A stretch of DNA of 64,000 bases, taken from assembly GCA_026075535.2 (NCBI GenBank), contig AP026539.1:3286001-3350000 (forward strand), read 5' to 3'. The stretch's first letter is position 1. Each line of letters begins with the position of its first letter. Origin of the DNA: Tricholoma matsutake (lineage: Eukaryota; Basidiomycota; Agaricomycetes; Agaricales; Tricholomataceae). The translations under genes and the position numbers were made by a program. Below are positions 45,278 through 57,991 of the stretch, one piece after another. The notes below the pieces were generated by a model. It made no database searches, was not told the DNA's origin, and saw only the letters and a list, made by a program, of their open reading frames with translations.

Positions 45278-47541
45278 ATCGTACGCCCTCACTGCCTGTC
45301 CATAACCGCTTTGAAGTCTTGTCAGTTGAATCCCCGGAGAATGAATCCATTTCTGTGACTGCTCCCCTCTCTGACCCTTCGAAGTTGGCTAAAGACGTAC
45401 CTGCTCTCCCCATCTCTCCTTCTACTCCACGTCCCAAAATTAAATCATGGGAGCGTAAACTACCACGCAAGTATATTGTGGCATCCACTCCCGCTGCACA
45501 TTCCTTAAACCTAGCCATCGAACTGCAGACGACCGACACTGGACAGATACTCGGTGTCTCTGCGCTCCTGGACTCTGGTGCGACTGGTCTCTTCATCGAT
45601 TCCCATCTGGTACAACAACATCATCTAAATACTCGCTCACTCTCACGTCCGATACCTGTATATAACGTGGATGGATCCCCAAATGAAGCTGGTGCCATCC
45701 GAGAGGTTGCAGACCTGGTTCTCCATTACAAAGATCATAGTGAGCGTGCCCTTTTTGCTGTCACTCAATTAGGAAAGCAGAAGGTGATTTTGGGATATCC
45801 ATGGCTTCGAGACCATAACCCAGAGGTTGACTGGTGCACCGGGGAGGTTACCATGAGCCGATGTCCATCCCGCTGTCAGACGTGTTTCACAGAAGCCAGG
45901 CAAGAACATCGTGGACAGAAGGCAGCAATACGACGAACTCAGAAGTGTCATGCTGGACCCCTGCCTATACTGGAAGTGGAATTGGAAGGGGTTCCTGATC
46001 TAATGCCGGACTCGGATGATGATGATGAGGACCCAGAGGAAGTGGAGAAGGGTGATCGGATCTTCTACACTGCGATTCGCTCATTGCATGAGGTGTGTGC
46101 CACATCGAACATATCCCAATGCCTCGCCGAGGCCTTCCACAAAAACAACGCTGCTAAATCCTCTACTAACTCCTTACTCCCTCATCTCCATGAGTTTGAA
46201 GACGTGTTCTCCAAGGAGTCATTCGACTCTCTTCCTGCGCGTAAGCCATGGGATCATGCGATCGAACTCACCCCCGGTGCAACCCCTTCATCGTGCAAGG
46301 TCTATCCTCTCTCTTTGGAAGAACAACAGCAGCTTGACCAGTTCATCGACGGGCACCTGGCCTCTGGACATATTCAACCATCGAAGTCACCCATGGCCTC
46401 TCCCTTTTTCTTTGTCAAGAAGAAGGATGGCTCACTTCGACCGGTTCAAGACTACAGAAGGCTCAACAACATCACGGTCAAAAATTGCTACCCACTACCC
46501 CTCATCTCTGAACTCGTAAACCAGCTCCATGGAGCCCGATACTTCACCAAGCTCGATGTCCGTTGGGGCTATAATAATGTGAGGATAAAGGAGGGAGATG
46601 AGTGGAAGGCAGCCTTTCGTACCAACCGTGGTCTTTTTGAACCGCTTGTCATGTTCTTTGGCCTTACTAATAGCCCTGCCACCTTTCAGACCATGATGAA
46701 CGACATCTTCCATGACCTCATCCTCGAAGGCGTTGTCTGCATCTATCTCGACGACATCCTCATCTTCACTCGCATGGTTGAAGAACACCATCACATCACG
46801 TGCCTCGTCCTAGAGCGACTTCGACGGTACAAACTCTACCTTCATCAGGACAAATGCGAGTTCGAAAGGACCAAGATTGAGTACCTCAGCCTGATTATCT
46901 CGGAGGGTCAAGTGGAGATGGATCCTATCAAGGTAAACGGGGTCACAGCTTGGCCGACGCCCACGAACAAGAAGGAGGTGCAGTCTTTCCTGGGCTTCAT
47001 CAATTTGTATCGGTGTTTTATCAAGGATTTCTCACATCATGCACGACCACTGTTCGACTTGACAGGAAAGGAGGCATGGAGGTGGGATAATGCACAACAG
47101 GAGGCATTCGAAAAGCTTAAGGAGATGGTCACTTCCGCTCCGATCCTTACCTTTGCTGACGATTCGTGTCCTTTTCGTGTAGAAGCTGACAGTTCTGACT
47201 TTGCGACGGGCGCCGTGTTGTCTCAGCAGTCTCCGGAGGACCAGAAGTGGCATCCTGTTGTGTTCTACTCCAAAAGCCTTAGTGCTGTAGAGAGAAACTA
47301 CGAGATCCATGACAAGGAGATGTTGGCGATAATGCGTGCACTTGAGGAGTGGCGACACTTCCTCGAGGGTGCCCAACACAAGGTGGAAATTTGGACGGAT
47401 CACAAGAACCTTGAGTACTTCATGACGGCCAAGAAATTGAACTGTCGTCAAGCTCATTGGTCCCTGTATCTATCTAGATTCAACTTCTCCTTACACCACC
47501 GTCCGGGTCGCAGCATGGGGAAGACCGATGCCCTATCCTGA
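45274..47541 (+). CDS. A2 pol: protease, reverse transcriptase, RNase H
   Basis: An open frame of 755 codons; the first codon listed is GTG because the frame is open upstream and overlaps gag. Protease at about residues 85-205 (VSALLDSGATGLFID, then VILGYPWLRDHNPEVDW). RT at about 375-560: [45 protein letters not shown] and the intact box IYLDDILIF. RNase H at about 630-750: FRVEADSSDFATGAVLSQ, DKEMLAIMRALEEW, TDHKNLEYF. It ends with TGA at 47539-47541 where the family reads ALSRRADH, so an Arg codon was probably lost by CpG>TpG. Apart from this stop the catalytic residues look intact. Confidence 0.85.
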   Translation: MNRTPSLPVHNRFEVLSVESPENESISVTAPLSDPSKLAKDVPALPISPSTPRPKIKSWERKLPRKYIVASTPAAHSLNLAIELQTTDTGQILGVSALLDSGATGLFIDSHLVQQHHLNTRSLSRPIPVYNVDGSPNEAGAIREVADLVLHYKDHSERALFAVTQLGKQKVILGYPWLRDHNPEVDWCTGEVTMSRCPSRCQTCFTEARQEHRGQKAAIRRTQKCHAGPLPILEVELEGVPDLMPDSDDDDEDPEEVEKGDRIFYTAIRSLHEVCATSNISQCLAEAFHKNNAAKSSTNSLLPHLHEFEDVFSKESFDSLPARKPWDHAIELTPGATPSSCKVYPLSLEEQQQLDQFIDGHLASGHIQPSKSPMASPFFFVKKKDGSLRPVQDYRRLNNITVKNCYPLPLISELVNQLHGARYFTKLDVRWGYNNVRIKEGDEWKAAFRTNRGLFEPLVMFFGLTNSPATFQTMMNDIFHDLILEGVVCIYLDDILIFTRMVEEHHHITCLVLERLRRYKLYLHQDKCEFERTKIEYLSLIISEGQVEMDPIKVNGVTAWPTPTNKKEVQSFLGFINLYRCFIKDFSHHARPLFDLTGKEAWRWDNAQQEAFEKLKEMVTSAPILTFADDSCPFRVEADSSDFATGAVLSQQSPEDQKWHPVVFYSKSLSAVERNYEIHDKEMLAIMRALEEWRHFLEGAQHKVEIWTDHKNLEYFMTAKKLNCRQAHWSLYLSRFNFSLHHRPGRSMGKTDALS

Positions 47542-49176
47542 CGTGCAGACCATGGGGATGGCAGTGGTGACAACCAAAACATTGTGCTGTTGCAGCCAGA
47601 CCTGTTCACCATTCGGGCACTGGAAGGCATCACACCCCAGGGCGAGGAGCGGGACATCCTACGTGACATTCATCGCGCAAACCGTAGCGGTTTACATGAG
47701 GATGTTGTTGCCCGAGCTGTTAAAGAACTGAGGAAGGGATCAACCCTTTCCTTACGTGCGGCAGAGTGGGCTGAAAAGGAGGACTTGTTGTATTTCAGGG
47801 ATCGCATCTATGTTCCCAATGACCCAGACCTTTGCCGGCACATCATATCCCAACACCATGACTCACAGATTGCTGGCCACCCCAGACGCTGGAAGACCTT
47901 GGAGCTCACCTCATGGAACTATTGGTGGCCACAAATATCGTGGCTCATTGGTCAGTATTGTCGCACTTGTGACCTTTGCTTACACACCAAGGTTCCTCGT
48001 CGCAAGCCTATTGGTGAGCTACACCCTCTTCCTGTTCCAGAGAGTCGTTGGGATGTCATCAGTGTTGACTTTGTGGTGGAATTGCCAGAGTCAAACGGGT
48101 TTGATGCGGTGATGTGCACAGTTGACTCAGTGGGAAAATGCACTCACTTCATTCCCACTCACACCACTGTCAGTGCCCTAGGTGCCGCTCGACTCTACCT
48201 CCACCATGTGTGGAAATTGCATGGACTTCCTGGTGCCTTCCTCTTGGATCGTGGCCCTCAGTTCATGGCAGAGTTCACTTGTGAGCTGTACCGACTCCTT
48301 GGGATCAGACTCCTCGCTTCAACCGCTTATCACCCACAAACTGATGGCCAGACGGAGCGAGTCAACCAGGAACTGGAGCAGTACATCCACCTCTTTGTCA
48401 ATGAACGCCAGGACGATTGGGATGATCTCCTTCCTTTGGCCGAGTTTGGATACAACAACCATGTCCATGCTTCCACTCAACAGACCCCTTTCCTCTTAGA
48501 CACTGGATGACATCCACGCATGGGATTTGAACCTCGCCAAACTCCCTCACACATCGAGACAGTGAATGAGTTCACAGAACGCATGAGGGATAGCTTGGAG
48601 GAGGCAAGGGCAGCCTTAGCAAAGGCGAAGGACGACATGGCACGATTTTACAACCAACGGCACTCCCCAACCCCTCAGTACAAGGTTGGTGATCGAGTTT
48701 ATCTTGACTCCAGTGACATCTCCACTACACGTCCATCCAAGAAACTCGCTCATCGCTTCTTGGGACCTTTCCCCATTGTCAAGTGCGTTGGAACACATGC
48801 CTATCATCTACGCCTCCCAGCCTCCATGTCCAGACTCCATCCCGTCTTCCATGTCATCAAATTGCTTCCAGCTCCCCCAGATCCATTCCCGGGATGCCAT
48901 TCACACCCACCACCACCACCTACAGTGATTGAGGGAGAACCCCAATATGAAGTCGAGTCAATCTTGGACAGCCATTTGCGTCGAGGAAAACTCCAGTATT
49001 TGGTACATTGGAAGGGTTATGGGTATGAGGAGAACTCATGGGTCGAAGAGTCTGATGTAAATGCCCCTCGGTTAATCAAGGAATTCCACCGATGGCACAC
49101 TGCTGCACCGCGTCGCATTCAAGTCACGGACTTTGGTCGTATACAGTTTCGAATGCATCGGGGCGATGCATCTTAG
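47542..49176 (+). CDS. A2 pol: integrase and chromodomain
   Basis: In frame with the upstream pol ORF beyond the 47539 stop. HHCC finger from about 47,860 (HDSQIAGHP, CRTCDLCLHTK). Integrase core VDFVVELPES, LLDRGPQFMAEF, DGQTERVNQELEQY gives D, D, E. A TGA at 48508-48510 replaces the Trp of DTGWHP (A1 keeps TGG). C-terminal PQYKVGDRVYLDSSDI and the chromodomain [20 protein letters not shown], then [12 protein letters not shown]. Chromodomains direct integration to heterochromatin. It ends at TAG near 49174, then the polypurine tract. Confidence 0.82.
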
Positions 49177-49187
49177 AGAGGGGGTGA

Positions 49188-49613
49188 TGTAAGGGGACTA
49201 GGGGGGTGCCCTGTGTGTTTTTCCTATTTGTTATGTTCGTCCTATATTTTTCCCCACCTCATTTCCTTCTATTCTTCATTTTCTATGATTTTTCCAGATT
49301 TTATTACTAATTTTCCCTTGCTATCATGTTTGTACATGTTGACACTTTTATATTTAGAGGCGGAGTACCCCTTCCGACACATACCCCTTGGTATGATGTC
49401 ATTCGGTGGCCTTGATCCACCTACCTCTGCCTTTTTCTATTTTTAGGTTATATTTGATTTTTGTCGTCTTCACATATACTGGGCATCAGCAAGGGGATCC
49501 TTAGAGTTTTCTCTTCGGATTTCCCTTTGCTAGGTGTGCCCCCAATCCCTGTATTATGTAGCATAATTTTAACTTCAGATTTCCCTTTGCTAGAGGCTTA
49601 GGTTGCCCTTATA
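49188..49613 (+). repeat. 3' LTR of element A2
   Basis: 426 bp, preceded by the polypurine tract AGAGAGGGGGTGA and followed by CTTCT. Confidence 0.93.
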
Positions 49614-49618
49614 CTTCT

Positions 49619-51300
49619 TGACAAAGAAAAAGGGAGAGGCCATGGGCGATTTGGATGGTCGAATAGGTGTTCATCGATGAATTGGTTGAGCTGTTGCTGT
49701 TCCTCGGGAGAAAGAGGATAGACCTTGCAGGAGGAAGGGGTTGCACTGGGGATGAGTTTGATGGCATGATCCCACGGCTTGCGTGCAGGGAGAGAATTGA
49801 ATAATTCCTTGGAGAACACGTCCTTGAACTCATGAAGATGAGGGAGTAAGGAGTCAGTAGAGGATTTAGCAGTATTGTTTTTGTGGAAGGCCTCGGCAAG
49901 GTGCTGGGATATGTTCGATGTAGCACACACCTCATGCGATGGACGAATTGCAGTGTAGAAAATCCGATCCCCTTCCTCAACTTCCTCTGCTTCCTCCTCA
50001 TCATCATCTGAGTCTGGTATCAGATCAGGAACCCCCTCCAACTCCACATCAGGCAGAGGTAGAGGTCCAGCACAACACTTCTGAGTGTGTCATACCGAGG
50101 CCCTTTGTCTGTGGCACTCTTGTCTGACTTCTGTGAAACAGGTGCGACAGCTGGATGGACATCGGCTCATGGCAACCTCCCCAGTACGCCAGTTAACATC
50201 TGGGTTATGGTCTCAAAGCCATGGATAGCCCAAAATCATCTTCTGCTTCCCTAACTGAGTGACAGAAAAAAGTGTATGCTCACTATGATCTTTGTAATGG
50301 AGGACCAGGTCCACAACCTCTCGGATGGCACCAGCTTCATTTGGGGATCCATCCACATTATAAACAGGTATCGGACGCGAGAGCAAGTGAGTATTCAGGC
50401 AATGTTGTTGTGCGAGGTCAGCATCAATGAAGAGACCAGTAGCACCAGAGTCTAGGAGCACAGAGACACCAAGTATCTGTCCAGTGTCGGTAGTCTGTAG
50501 TTCGATCGCCAGGTTCAAGGAGTGTGCAGAGGGAGTGGATGCAACAATATATTTGCATGGTAGTTTGCGCTCCCATGATTTAATTTTGGGGCGTGAGGTA
50601 GAGGTAGAGAGAGGAGGGGCAGGTATGTCTTCGAAGGTTCAGCGAGGGGAATAGTCATGAAATCAGATTCATTCTCCAGGGATTCAACTGACAAAACTTC
50701 AAAGTGGTTATGGACAGGCAACGAGGGCATACAATTCACTCGCTGCGAATAGAAAAATCCTGCTCCTCTACACCCTCTAATTTGACCTCCTCTGCGGCCT
50801 GACCCTTTGCTTCCTCGACATCTACAAGTGCCAACAGGTCCATCTCGCCCCTCGGGGGTGAGCATGCGGATATCCTGACGATGGGGGCACACTCCAGCCA
50901 TATGTCCAGTTTCCCCACAGCGGTAGCAGAGGTTTAACCTGTGTGTGCAGCTACAGGCTGCATCAATATCCATTGGTACCAGAACATTGATGGCTGGTGC
51001 AGGAGTTTGATGGACGGGAATAGGGTTGCATTGGGGAAGGGTTCAATTGAAGATGTGGGATGTAGGAGTGGTAGTTGGAGCCCGGAATGCAGCATTGAAC
51101 ACCGCATTTGTGAGTTGGGTCTCATCACAGAGGGAAGCAGCTTCATACCAAGCATAGATATCATCGTCCACCAGACGTCCTTCCAACATCTGGGCAATCT
51201 GGTCCTGAATCTCCTGGTTGAGGCCTCATCGGAACTTCACCACCACTGGTAGCCCACCCATATCCTGCCATGTCCACCAAGTCCTTAAACTCATCGATAT
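49619..51300 (-). pseudogene. A1 middle part: gag C-terminus, protease, RT N-terminus
   Basis: Read downwards from 51,300: DDYIDEFKDLVDMAGYG (gag), a broken stretch, then LCYRCGETGHMAGVCPH (zinc knuckle, about 50,930-50,880). Protease: VSVLLDSGATGLFIDADL near 50,460-50,400, then a stop near 50,211. RT N-terminus at 50,047-49,619 (RKPWDHAIKLIP, CKVYPLSPEEQQQLNQFIDE). It continues at 43,571 across A2. At 51,300 the gag reading frame is cut by the LINE. Confidence 0.8.
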
Positions 51301-51425
51301 AATCGTCTGACACTCTTTGATCTGAAACCGCCACCTCCCTCGAAAATTCCCATGGTTTGATGAGGCAATTCGAGAAGAAACAGCAAAACCCAGGCCATAG
51401 AATAGATTGAATACAATTCTAAAGT

Positions 51426-53050
51426 ATGAAAAACAATCCCAATGAAGTGACAGCCGCAATGCCGGACAATCAATCCCCGGTGACCGGCTCAATGGGCTTA
51501 CGGCAGACAACCTTACTGGAGAATACAGGCAGCATACCAACACAAAGAAGGTCAAACAATGCGCCAACAGCGACAGATCAAACCAACAAGGAAAGAACCC
51601 TGAACCCCACCCAAATGGAGAAAGGAAGAACCACCAGATGAACAGGTTTACTGATACCGAGTAATGTCACTATGGGGGACATACCTGATGCGGAAGCTGG
51701 ACGATCCTGGCTACACTCGAAGGGACTAATAGCGCCATCAGGAGTGACTCCAACACCAACATCACTGGCGGAAACCTTATTCCACATTGGAGCTCTCCCG
51801 AATACCCCCCTACAGACACTTAATGGAATACGGGCGGTGGCCTTTTTATTACAGGAACTAGAATGGGAAAACACGGCGGTGGAAGTCGCAAAAAGGGTAA
51901 CCAAGGAACTAACTCTGTTTCTAGATGGGATCCAGAATATGCTCAAAGAGAAAGCTGGAGAAGTAACGGAGAACTTACACAGTGAACGAGGGAGATTATT
52001 GAGAAGACCAGAACCTCAATAGAAGAATTAGGTAAAATAATGACTGACATGAATAACACAGCACAGAACGAGAAAGCAATGGTGGCCTCCTACTGAGACA
52101 CCCTGACTAAAGGTTTAGCGGCCCCCCCAGTATGGATCAACCCAAGGGTTAGAGCAAAGGAACACATCTGAGCGAGGCAATTCCTCTGGAAGTTATCAGA
52201 AGATACCACAGGACTCAAATCTTTACTGGCACCGCAGCTGCTAAAACAACTAGGTGAGAAAATATCCAGGGCCGCAAAGACAATGAATGAGGAGTGCAGG
52301 CTGCAATTGGCAATTTGGCTCAAGAATGGCGGGATGCTCATTGAAGCAAGTGATGACAAGTCCGCGGCATGGCTATGCAAGGAAGAAAACATATTCCATA
52401 TGGAATGCGAACTGGGCACCACCATTATCACCAAAACATGAAACTACAACGTAATGGCATATTTCGTACCACTAACATTTGACGCAGCAGATAATTCATA
52501 TATAGAGGAGGTAATGGAGAACAATGGACTAACCAGGGAGTCTGTCAGCAGGTGCAAATGGGCAAAAGCACCCAAACGACGAAATCCAAAACAAATGGTA
52601 GGGCACATGATAGTAACATTCACAGATCTGGACAACGCAAACAGAGCCATATTGAATGGCCTGGTCATCTGTAATAAGAAAGTCTCAGTAGTGAAGTGCA
52701 AAAGGGAGCCGATAAGAAATGCCAGGCATATAACCATGTCGTGTCAGAATGCATTCTACAGAGGGACATCTGCCCTAAATGTGGAGAGGACCACAGGGTC
52801 ACCAAATGCACCGCACAGAACACAAGATGCACGCCATGCAGAATACAGGGGCATGCGAGCAGCAATTGATTATGCCCAACCTTCCTGCAGAAATGCATGG
52901 AACATGACACGAAAAACCCCGAAAACTCACTCCCCTTTTTCCTGTCGACAGAACCATGGACATGGGAAGCAGCCCCACCAGGTGGGCAAAGATCTGCAAT
53001 ACCTACAGGTAATACAGAGAACACAGAATTTACACAAATGGACAGGATAG
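51426..53050 (+). pseudogene. LINE ORF1 (gag-like, zinc knuckles), frameshifted
   Basis: Open pieces at 51,426-51,641, 51,672-52,022 and 52,454-52,740, then a frame change into KCQAYNHVVSECI, CPKCGEDHRVTKC and CTPCRIQGHASSN, three knuckle-like units at 52,715-52,870. Before them, MIVTFTDLDNANRAILNGL resembles the RNA-recognition-like part of LINE ORF1 proteins. ORF1 binds element RNA. Several stops (52,021; 52,871 and others) show it is inactive. Confidence 0.7.
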
Positions 53051-53227
53051 GTAGGTACCGACAGACATGACTCATGTTCTACCCAAGACAGATAGCACCA
53101 AATGGCTGAGAACTGGAGAGGCACTCGTAGGACAGAGAATGGGACACAAACGCGGCACGAGCACCCCAGCCCCCAGAAGATTCGACCCGAGACAATAACC
53201 AGGAGTCCAACAAAACAAGAGTAAGTA

Positions 53228-56200
53228 ATGAATAGGGAAACAAAAGAGGCAATGAAGTTAAGAATACTACAAATCAATCTAAACAAATCACTATCTGCTC
53301 ACCTCGAACTTATTAATGACTCACTAGCAGCGCACTGGGACATCATACTGATTCAAGAACCATACATCACTTTTTTCAGCAGCATCAGGACACTGACACA
53401 ATTTACATCGGTAACCCCTTCATCGCGAATGACACTGGACTCACCAGTTTGGTCCACAATATGGGTGAACTCAAAACTCTTGACTAATAACTGGAAGATA
53501 CTGGATATCCCCAACATGAACAATATAGCAGCTATAGAGATAAATGGCGAGTATGGTAACCTCAAGATATTCAGCATATACAATGCCTGCAAGAATTCGA
53601 ATACGCTGACCACACTCAGAGAATATATGCATGACAGACGGATCAAGGCGAATGGACAACAAGACTATCATGCTCTGTGGGGAGGGGACTTCAATCATTT
53701 ACACAACAAGGAAGATCTAGGTAGGGAGATAGAATGGCTAACCAAGACAATACAGAACACGATCAATAACAAGGTTCCAGAGAACAAGCCTTTCCCGCTA
53801 TCCAAAAGATGGTGGATGAAGGATCTGAAGAAGATGAAGAAGGTAGTGAACCGTTTGCATACTGAATCCTTTAGAAACAGAGCCCTAGACGACCATCCAA
53901 GCCACCAAGATCTTCGGCAGGCATGACAGAGATATGCAGCGGATATAGCTAAAGCAAAGACAGAGCACTGGAATGCTTATCTGGAGAACGCAACAGATCA
54001 AGATCTCTGGACTGCAAACAAATTCCTATCGAACCCAATGGGAGATGGAGGGAAGACAAGAATCCCCACCTTGAAAGTAAAGGGGGAGAATGGACACTCG
54101 GAAGAGATAAATACAAATGAGGGCAAGGCAAAAGTGCTCACAAAGGCCTTCTTTCCGCTGAAGCCAGCAACATCGGCAGTCCCACAAGAATACGAGTACC
54201 CAGACCCTCTGCCAGAGCCATCGCCAGTAACAGAGGCCCAGATATGCACACACATAGCGAAACTATCTCCATATAAAGCGCCAGGGCCAGACAGTATCCC
54301 AAACATAGTCTTGCAGAAATCAGTAAATATTATAATCCCACACTTACTACCTATCTACAGGTCAATTTTACAATGCAGCATTTACTATCAAGGATGGCAG
54401 CAGTTCACGACGTGCATGCTCAGGAAGGGAGGGAAGCCCAGTTATGAAGTACCCAAAGCCTACCGCCCCATTGCCCTACTGTGCACTATGGCAAAGGTTC
54501 TGACTTCCATAGTTTCCGAAAACCTCATACAAATAACAGAGCGACACCAACTACTCCCGGACACTCACTTTGGAGGAAGGCCCTGCAGAAGTACAACTGA
54601 TGCAGTGCACCTGCTGGTACATAGGGTAAAAGATGCTTGGAGGAAGAAGAAAGTCACGTCCATACTATTTCTCAACATCGAAGGCGCTTTTCCCAACGCA
54701 GTAATGGAGTGGCTGATACACAACATGAAGAAGAGATGGGTCCCTAGGGGGACAGTGCAATTTGTCAGCCAACTATTGGATGGGAGATCAACAATATTAC
54801 AGTTCGATGACTATATATCGGAGCTGATGCCCATAGACAACGGAGTGGGGCAGGGTGACCCAATATCACTGCCAGCTTTCAATTTTTACAATGCAGACCT
54901 ACTTGAGCTAAATGGAACCCTGCAGGCACTAGGCTACGTCGACGACGCAATGGTCATGGCCACTGGAAGAAACTTCGAAGAAACTACTCAGGCTATCAAG
55001 GATCATATGGAAGGGGAGAATGGAGGCTTCAAATGGGTGGACGACCACAACTTGAAGTTCAAAATCAGTAAGCTAGCAATCATGCATTTAGGATGCAAGA
55101 GAAGCAGACAGCCATCTGGAACACATCGGCAAATGACCAAGCCAAGGCTAATGCTACAGGGAAAAGAGGTAAATATGGTGGATAACTACAAGTACCTAGG
55201 CATAATCATCAACAACAAACTATCGTGCAGGAACCAAGAAGACAGGGCAATAGACAACGCAATGAAATGGGTGTTGCAGTGTCGATGGCTAGTGAGAACA
55301 GATTATGGTCTGTCACCCAGGCTAATGCGTCAGCTATACCTGTCAGTGGCTATCCCCAAAATGACGTATGGAGCTGAAGTCTGGTATAACCCACCATGAA
55401 TAGTACCAGGGGCCAAAAGGAGAACTGGCTTGGCTAGAGTCGCGAATCAACTAACGAAAATCCAGAGAATCGCCACCCTAGCCACCAATGGAGCACTTCG
55501 CTCAACCCCAACAGACACTGGATTTGCATTCAGGTATCCTACCACTAGAACTAACGATGCTAAAAACATGTTACAGGGCGATAACCAGAATATGCACCCT
55601 ATCTGAGACCCACCCACTACACCGGATAATACGCGAATACTGAGAGACACACACGAGAAAACATCGCACTCCCCTCCACAACCTGCTAAACCTCTTCATA
55701 GAAATACTTCCAGACAGCATAGAGAGCATAGCCCACAATACACACTCCATGACACTCAATCCCACAACGTTCACCACGGAGATAGCTCAAGATCGCAACA
55801 CGTCCATACACAGAGAAAAGGAAAGTACACCTGAGATAAAGATTTTCATGGATGGGTTGGGAATGGACGGAAAAATAGGAGTGGTGGCAGTGATGTATAG
55901 GAAAGGGAGAACCGCACCTTCCAAAATATTAAGGTATCATCTAGGGAGCGCGAAAAACTACACATCATTCAAAGCGGAAGTGGTAGGAGCAACTCTGGGA
56001 ATATGGCTAATCAGAACAGAACATATAGCAGGGCACTTACCGATTTTGATACTTACAGACAGCCAATCACTAATCAAGAGAACCCAGTCCCACAGGGCAA
56101 CAACTGCGCAATACCTAATTGAAGACCTACTAAATGCAGCAAATAACATTAACACAGACAATGCAAGCATGAACTCAACAAAGTTTCACTTAGTGTGGAT

Positions 56201-56795
56201 CTCAGGACATAGCGGGGTACAGGGAAATGAAAGGGTAGACGAAGAGGCGAAAAGGGCAGCAAGGGGCAAGTCTAGTCCGCCACACAGACTCCCTCCGATA
56301 CTGCAAGGGGAACTGCCAAAAAGTATCGCAGTGCTAAGACAGGAATTTCAGAGAGAGTTGAGGGACAGATGGACGGGCATATGGGTGGTGTCACCTTGTC
56401 AGCCAAAGCTAAGCCACATCGACCCCAATTTTACATGTGGCAGATATGCAGAACTACAGGATAACTTAAAGCGATGACAGGTCTGCATTCTAACACAAAT
56501 CCACACGGGCCACATCCCACTGAACTTCTACATACACTGCATCAAAAAGAGGGAGTCAAGTAATTGCGATGCATGCCAGGGACAGGGCCCACTGGCCAAA
56601 GAGATGATCAGGCACTATCTATTTGAGTGCAGAGCCTACACAAGGGAAAGACATGAACTGGACAATCAGATGAGGAGAGACTCCAGGGATTTGACAGCAC
56701 TACTAAGTTCCAGGAAGGGAGTCGAAGCGCTAACAAACTACGTGAATAAGACAGGACATCTACGCCCCCACAAAGGTGAATACCCAATCTCGTGA
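53228..56795 (+). pseudogene. LINE ORF2: endonuclease (deleted), RT, RNase H
   Basis: The endonuclease begins LRILQINLNKSLSAHLELIN and has IILIQEPY and LWGGDFNHLH; it then jumps directly into the linker before RT (EIEWLTKTIQNTI, SKRWWMKDLKK), so the C-terminal half of the APE-type endonuclease, with its Asp/His pair, is missing. RT at 54,038-55,399: YKAPGPDSIPN, KAYRPIALLCTMAKV, FLNIEGAFPNAV (motif A Asp is Asn, AAC at 54674-54676), VGQGDPIS, GYVDDAMVMA. RNase H at 55,749-56,270: FMDGLGMDGKIG, FKAEVVGATLG, LTDSQSL, ISGHSGVQGNERVDEEAK. A C-terminal CDACQG...HYLFEC cluster follows. In-frame stops near 53,924, 55,399 and 56,477. Confidence 0.82.
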
Positions 56796-57292
56796 AGGAC
56801 AGACTCTCGCACATAAACCCCACAGAGATAAACCCCTCCGGGACTACACGCGAACACGTGTGTGCAACACCATATTGATTTGCGAAAACACAATCCCAAA
56901 AACCAAAAATTACTACCTGCGACACAGAGAACTACACTAAACTACAAGAGGTTTACAGTCGAAAAGCAGCCGAGTACAAAAACACATACACCTACACCGT
57001 TCACACTGTGCCTTCCACTATGTGGTCAGGCAAATAACAGACGCATACCAAACAAAAGCAACTTACGAGGAGAAAAGGAAAGGAGAGGTCGACAAAGGTC
57101 CCATAGTCCTAAACGGCTAAAGAAACCGGACCTCAGGGGGAGCGATTGCCTAGGGCATACCGTCTGAGGGGCAAGGACTAGGGCGAGGGAAGGCAAAGGG
57201 GCCTAGTGTAGACACTCTAATACGTAAAGACCATTGTAGGGCATGCCCTGAGAGGTCAAAAAAATGACATTAAAAAAAAAAAAAAAATCGTC

Positions 57293-57825
57293 CACGGATC
57301 AATGTGCCTGGTGGTACAAGGATGACTCAAGTCGTGTCACTGCTCAGTGGCGCTCATTGAGGGGACAAAAGCAGCATACAAACTCTGCTCGAAAGTCACC
57401 CCAAGTGGAGAAAGGTAGGGAACCGAGTTCTTTGGTTTGTCGCAGAATATGGTCCACGTAGAGATAGGCACACTCAGATTTCATGTATGTGAAGGCCCAA
57501 TAAATTTTTGCAGCTTCATCGATGAATTGATGCGACTGGAGACTGATATACAACTCACAGGAGTTAAGGAATGCACGTCCCTGCGCATGCGCACCATTAA
57601 ATTTGGTGGGGGGGGGGATGGTTTGATCTGGGTGCGCTCCTTGGGCATGTTTGGCGACGCATCGTTGTTGGGCGCACTTGGAGTCATAATGGGGGAAATA
57701 TTAGTCGTGGAGCTGGTCTGAAGTGTTCTGACAAAGTTTTTGATCGTAGATTTAAGCGAATCAATTTGTGCGCGTATTCCGGTGACATCGCTTTCAAGCA
57801 TGTCGAGGCACTCTGATGCGTCCAT
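57293..57825 (-). pseudogene. A1 gag, N-terminal part
   Basis: MDASECLDMLESDVTGIRAQ, then DSLKSTIKNFVRTLQ from 57,825 downwards; a frameshift near the CCCCCCCC run (57,600) puts the rest in another frame (YISLQSHQFIDEAAKIYW, YMKSECAYLYVD). It stops at VDD where the LINE enters. Homologous to A2 gag. Confidence 0.82.
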
Positions 57826-57991
57826 AGTGCTAGGGGGTGCATTTGGCGAAAATGGCAGCGTAATAAAGGTGAGACTATCTGGAACGGTGTGTAGGGACTC
57901 TGTGGAGCTTTGGGAAGTGTCGTCCAGTCCGTACCTGCCTATCTTGGGCAGTGCGTTCGCGATTTTCGGGCCTTAGGGGAGAGTTTTCTAC

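Larger units (their letters stand above)
43572..49613 (+). mobile_element. Ty3/gypsy chromovirus A2, full length, nested in A1
   Basis: LTRs 43572-43997 and 49188-49613 (426 bp each), target duplication CTTCT (43567-43571 and 49614-49618). It is inserted in the A1 RT region, in the opposite orientation. 6,042 bp. By eye the LTRs differ at about 11 positions, 7 of them CpG versus TpG/CpA. It is the best-preserved element in the window. Confidence 0.95.
51308..57285 (+). mobile_element. Tad-like LINE (non-LTR retrotransposon), nested in A1 gag
   Basis: Starts TGACACTCTTTGATCTG and ends in a poly-A of about 15 nt. A 7-bp duplication AATCGTC flanks it (51301-51307 and 57286-57292), and removing it rejoins the gag codons for VDD and YIDEF. 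5,978 bp with ORF1 (knuckles), ORF2 (endonuclease, RT, RNase H). The Tad-clade assignment rests on the fungal context and C-terminal RNase H. Confidence 0.9.
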
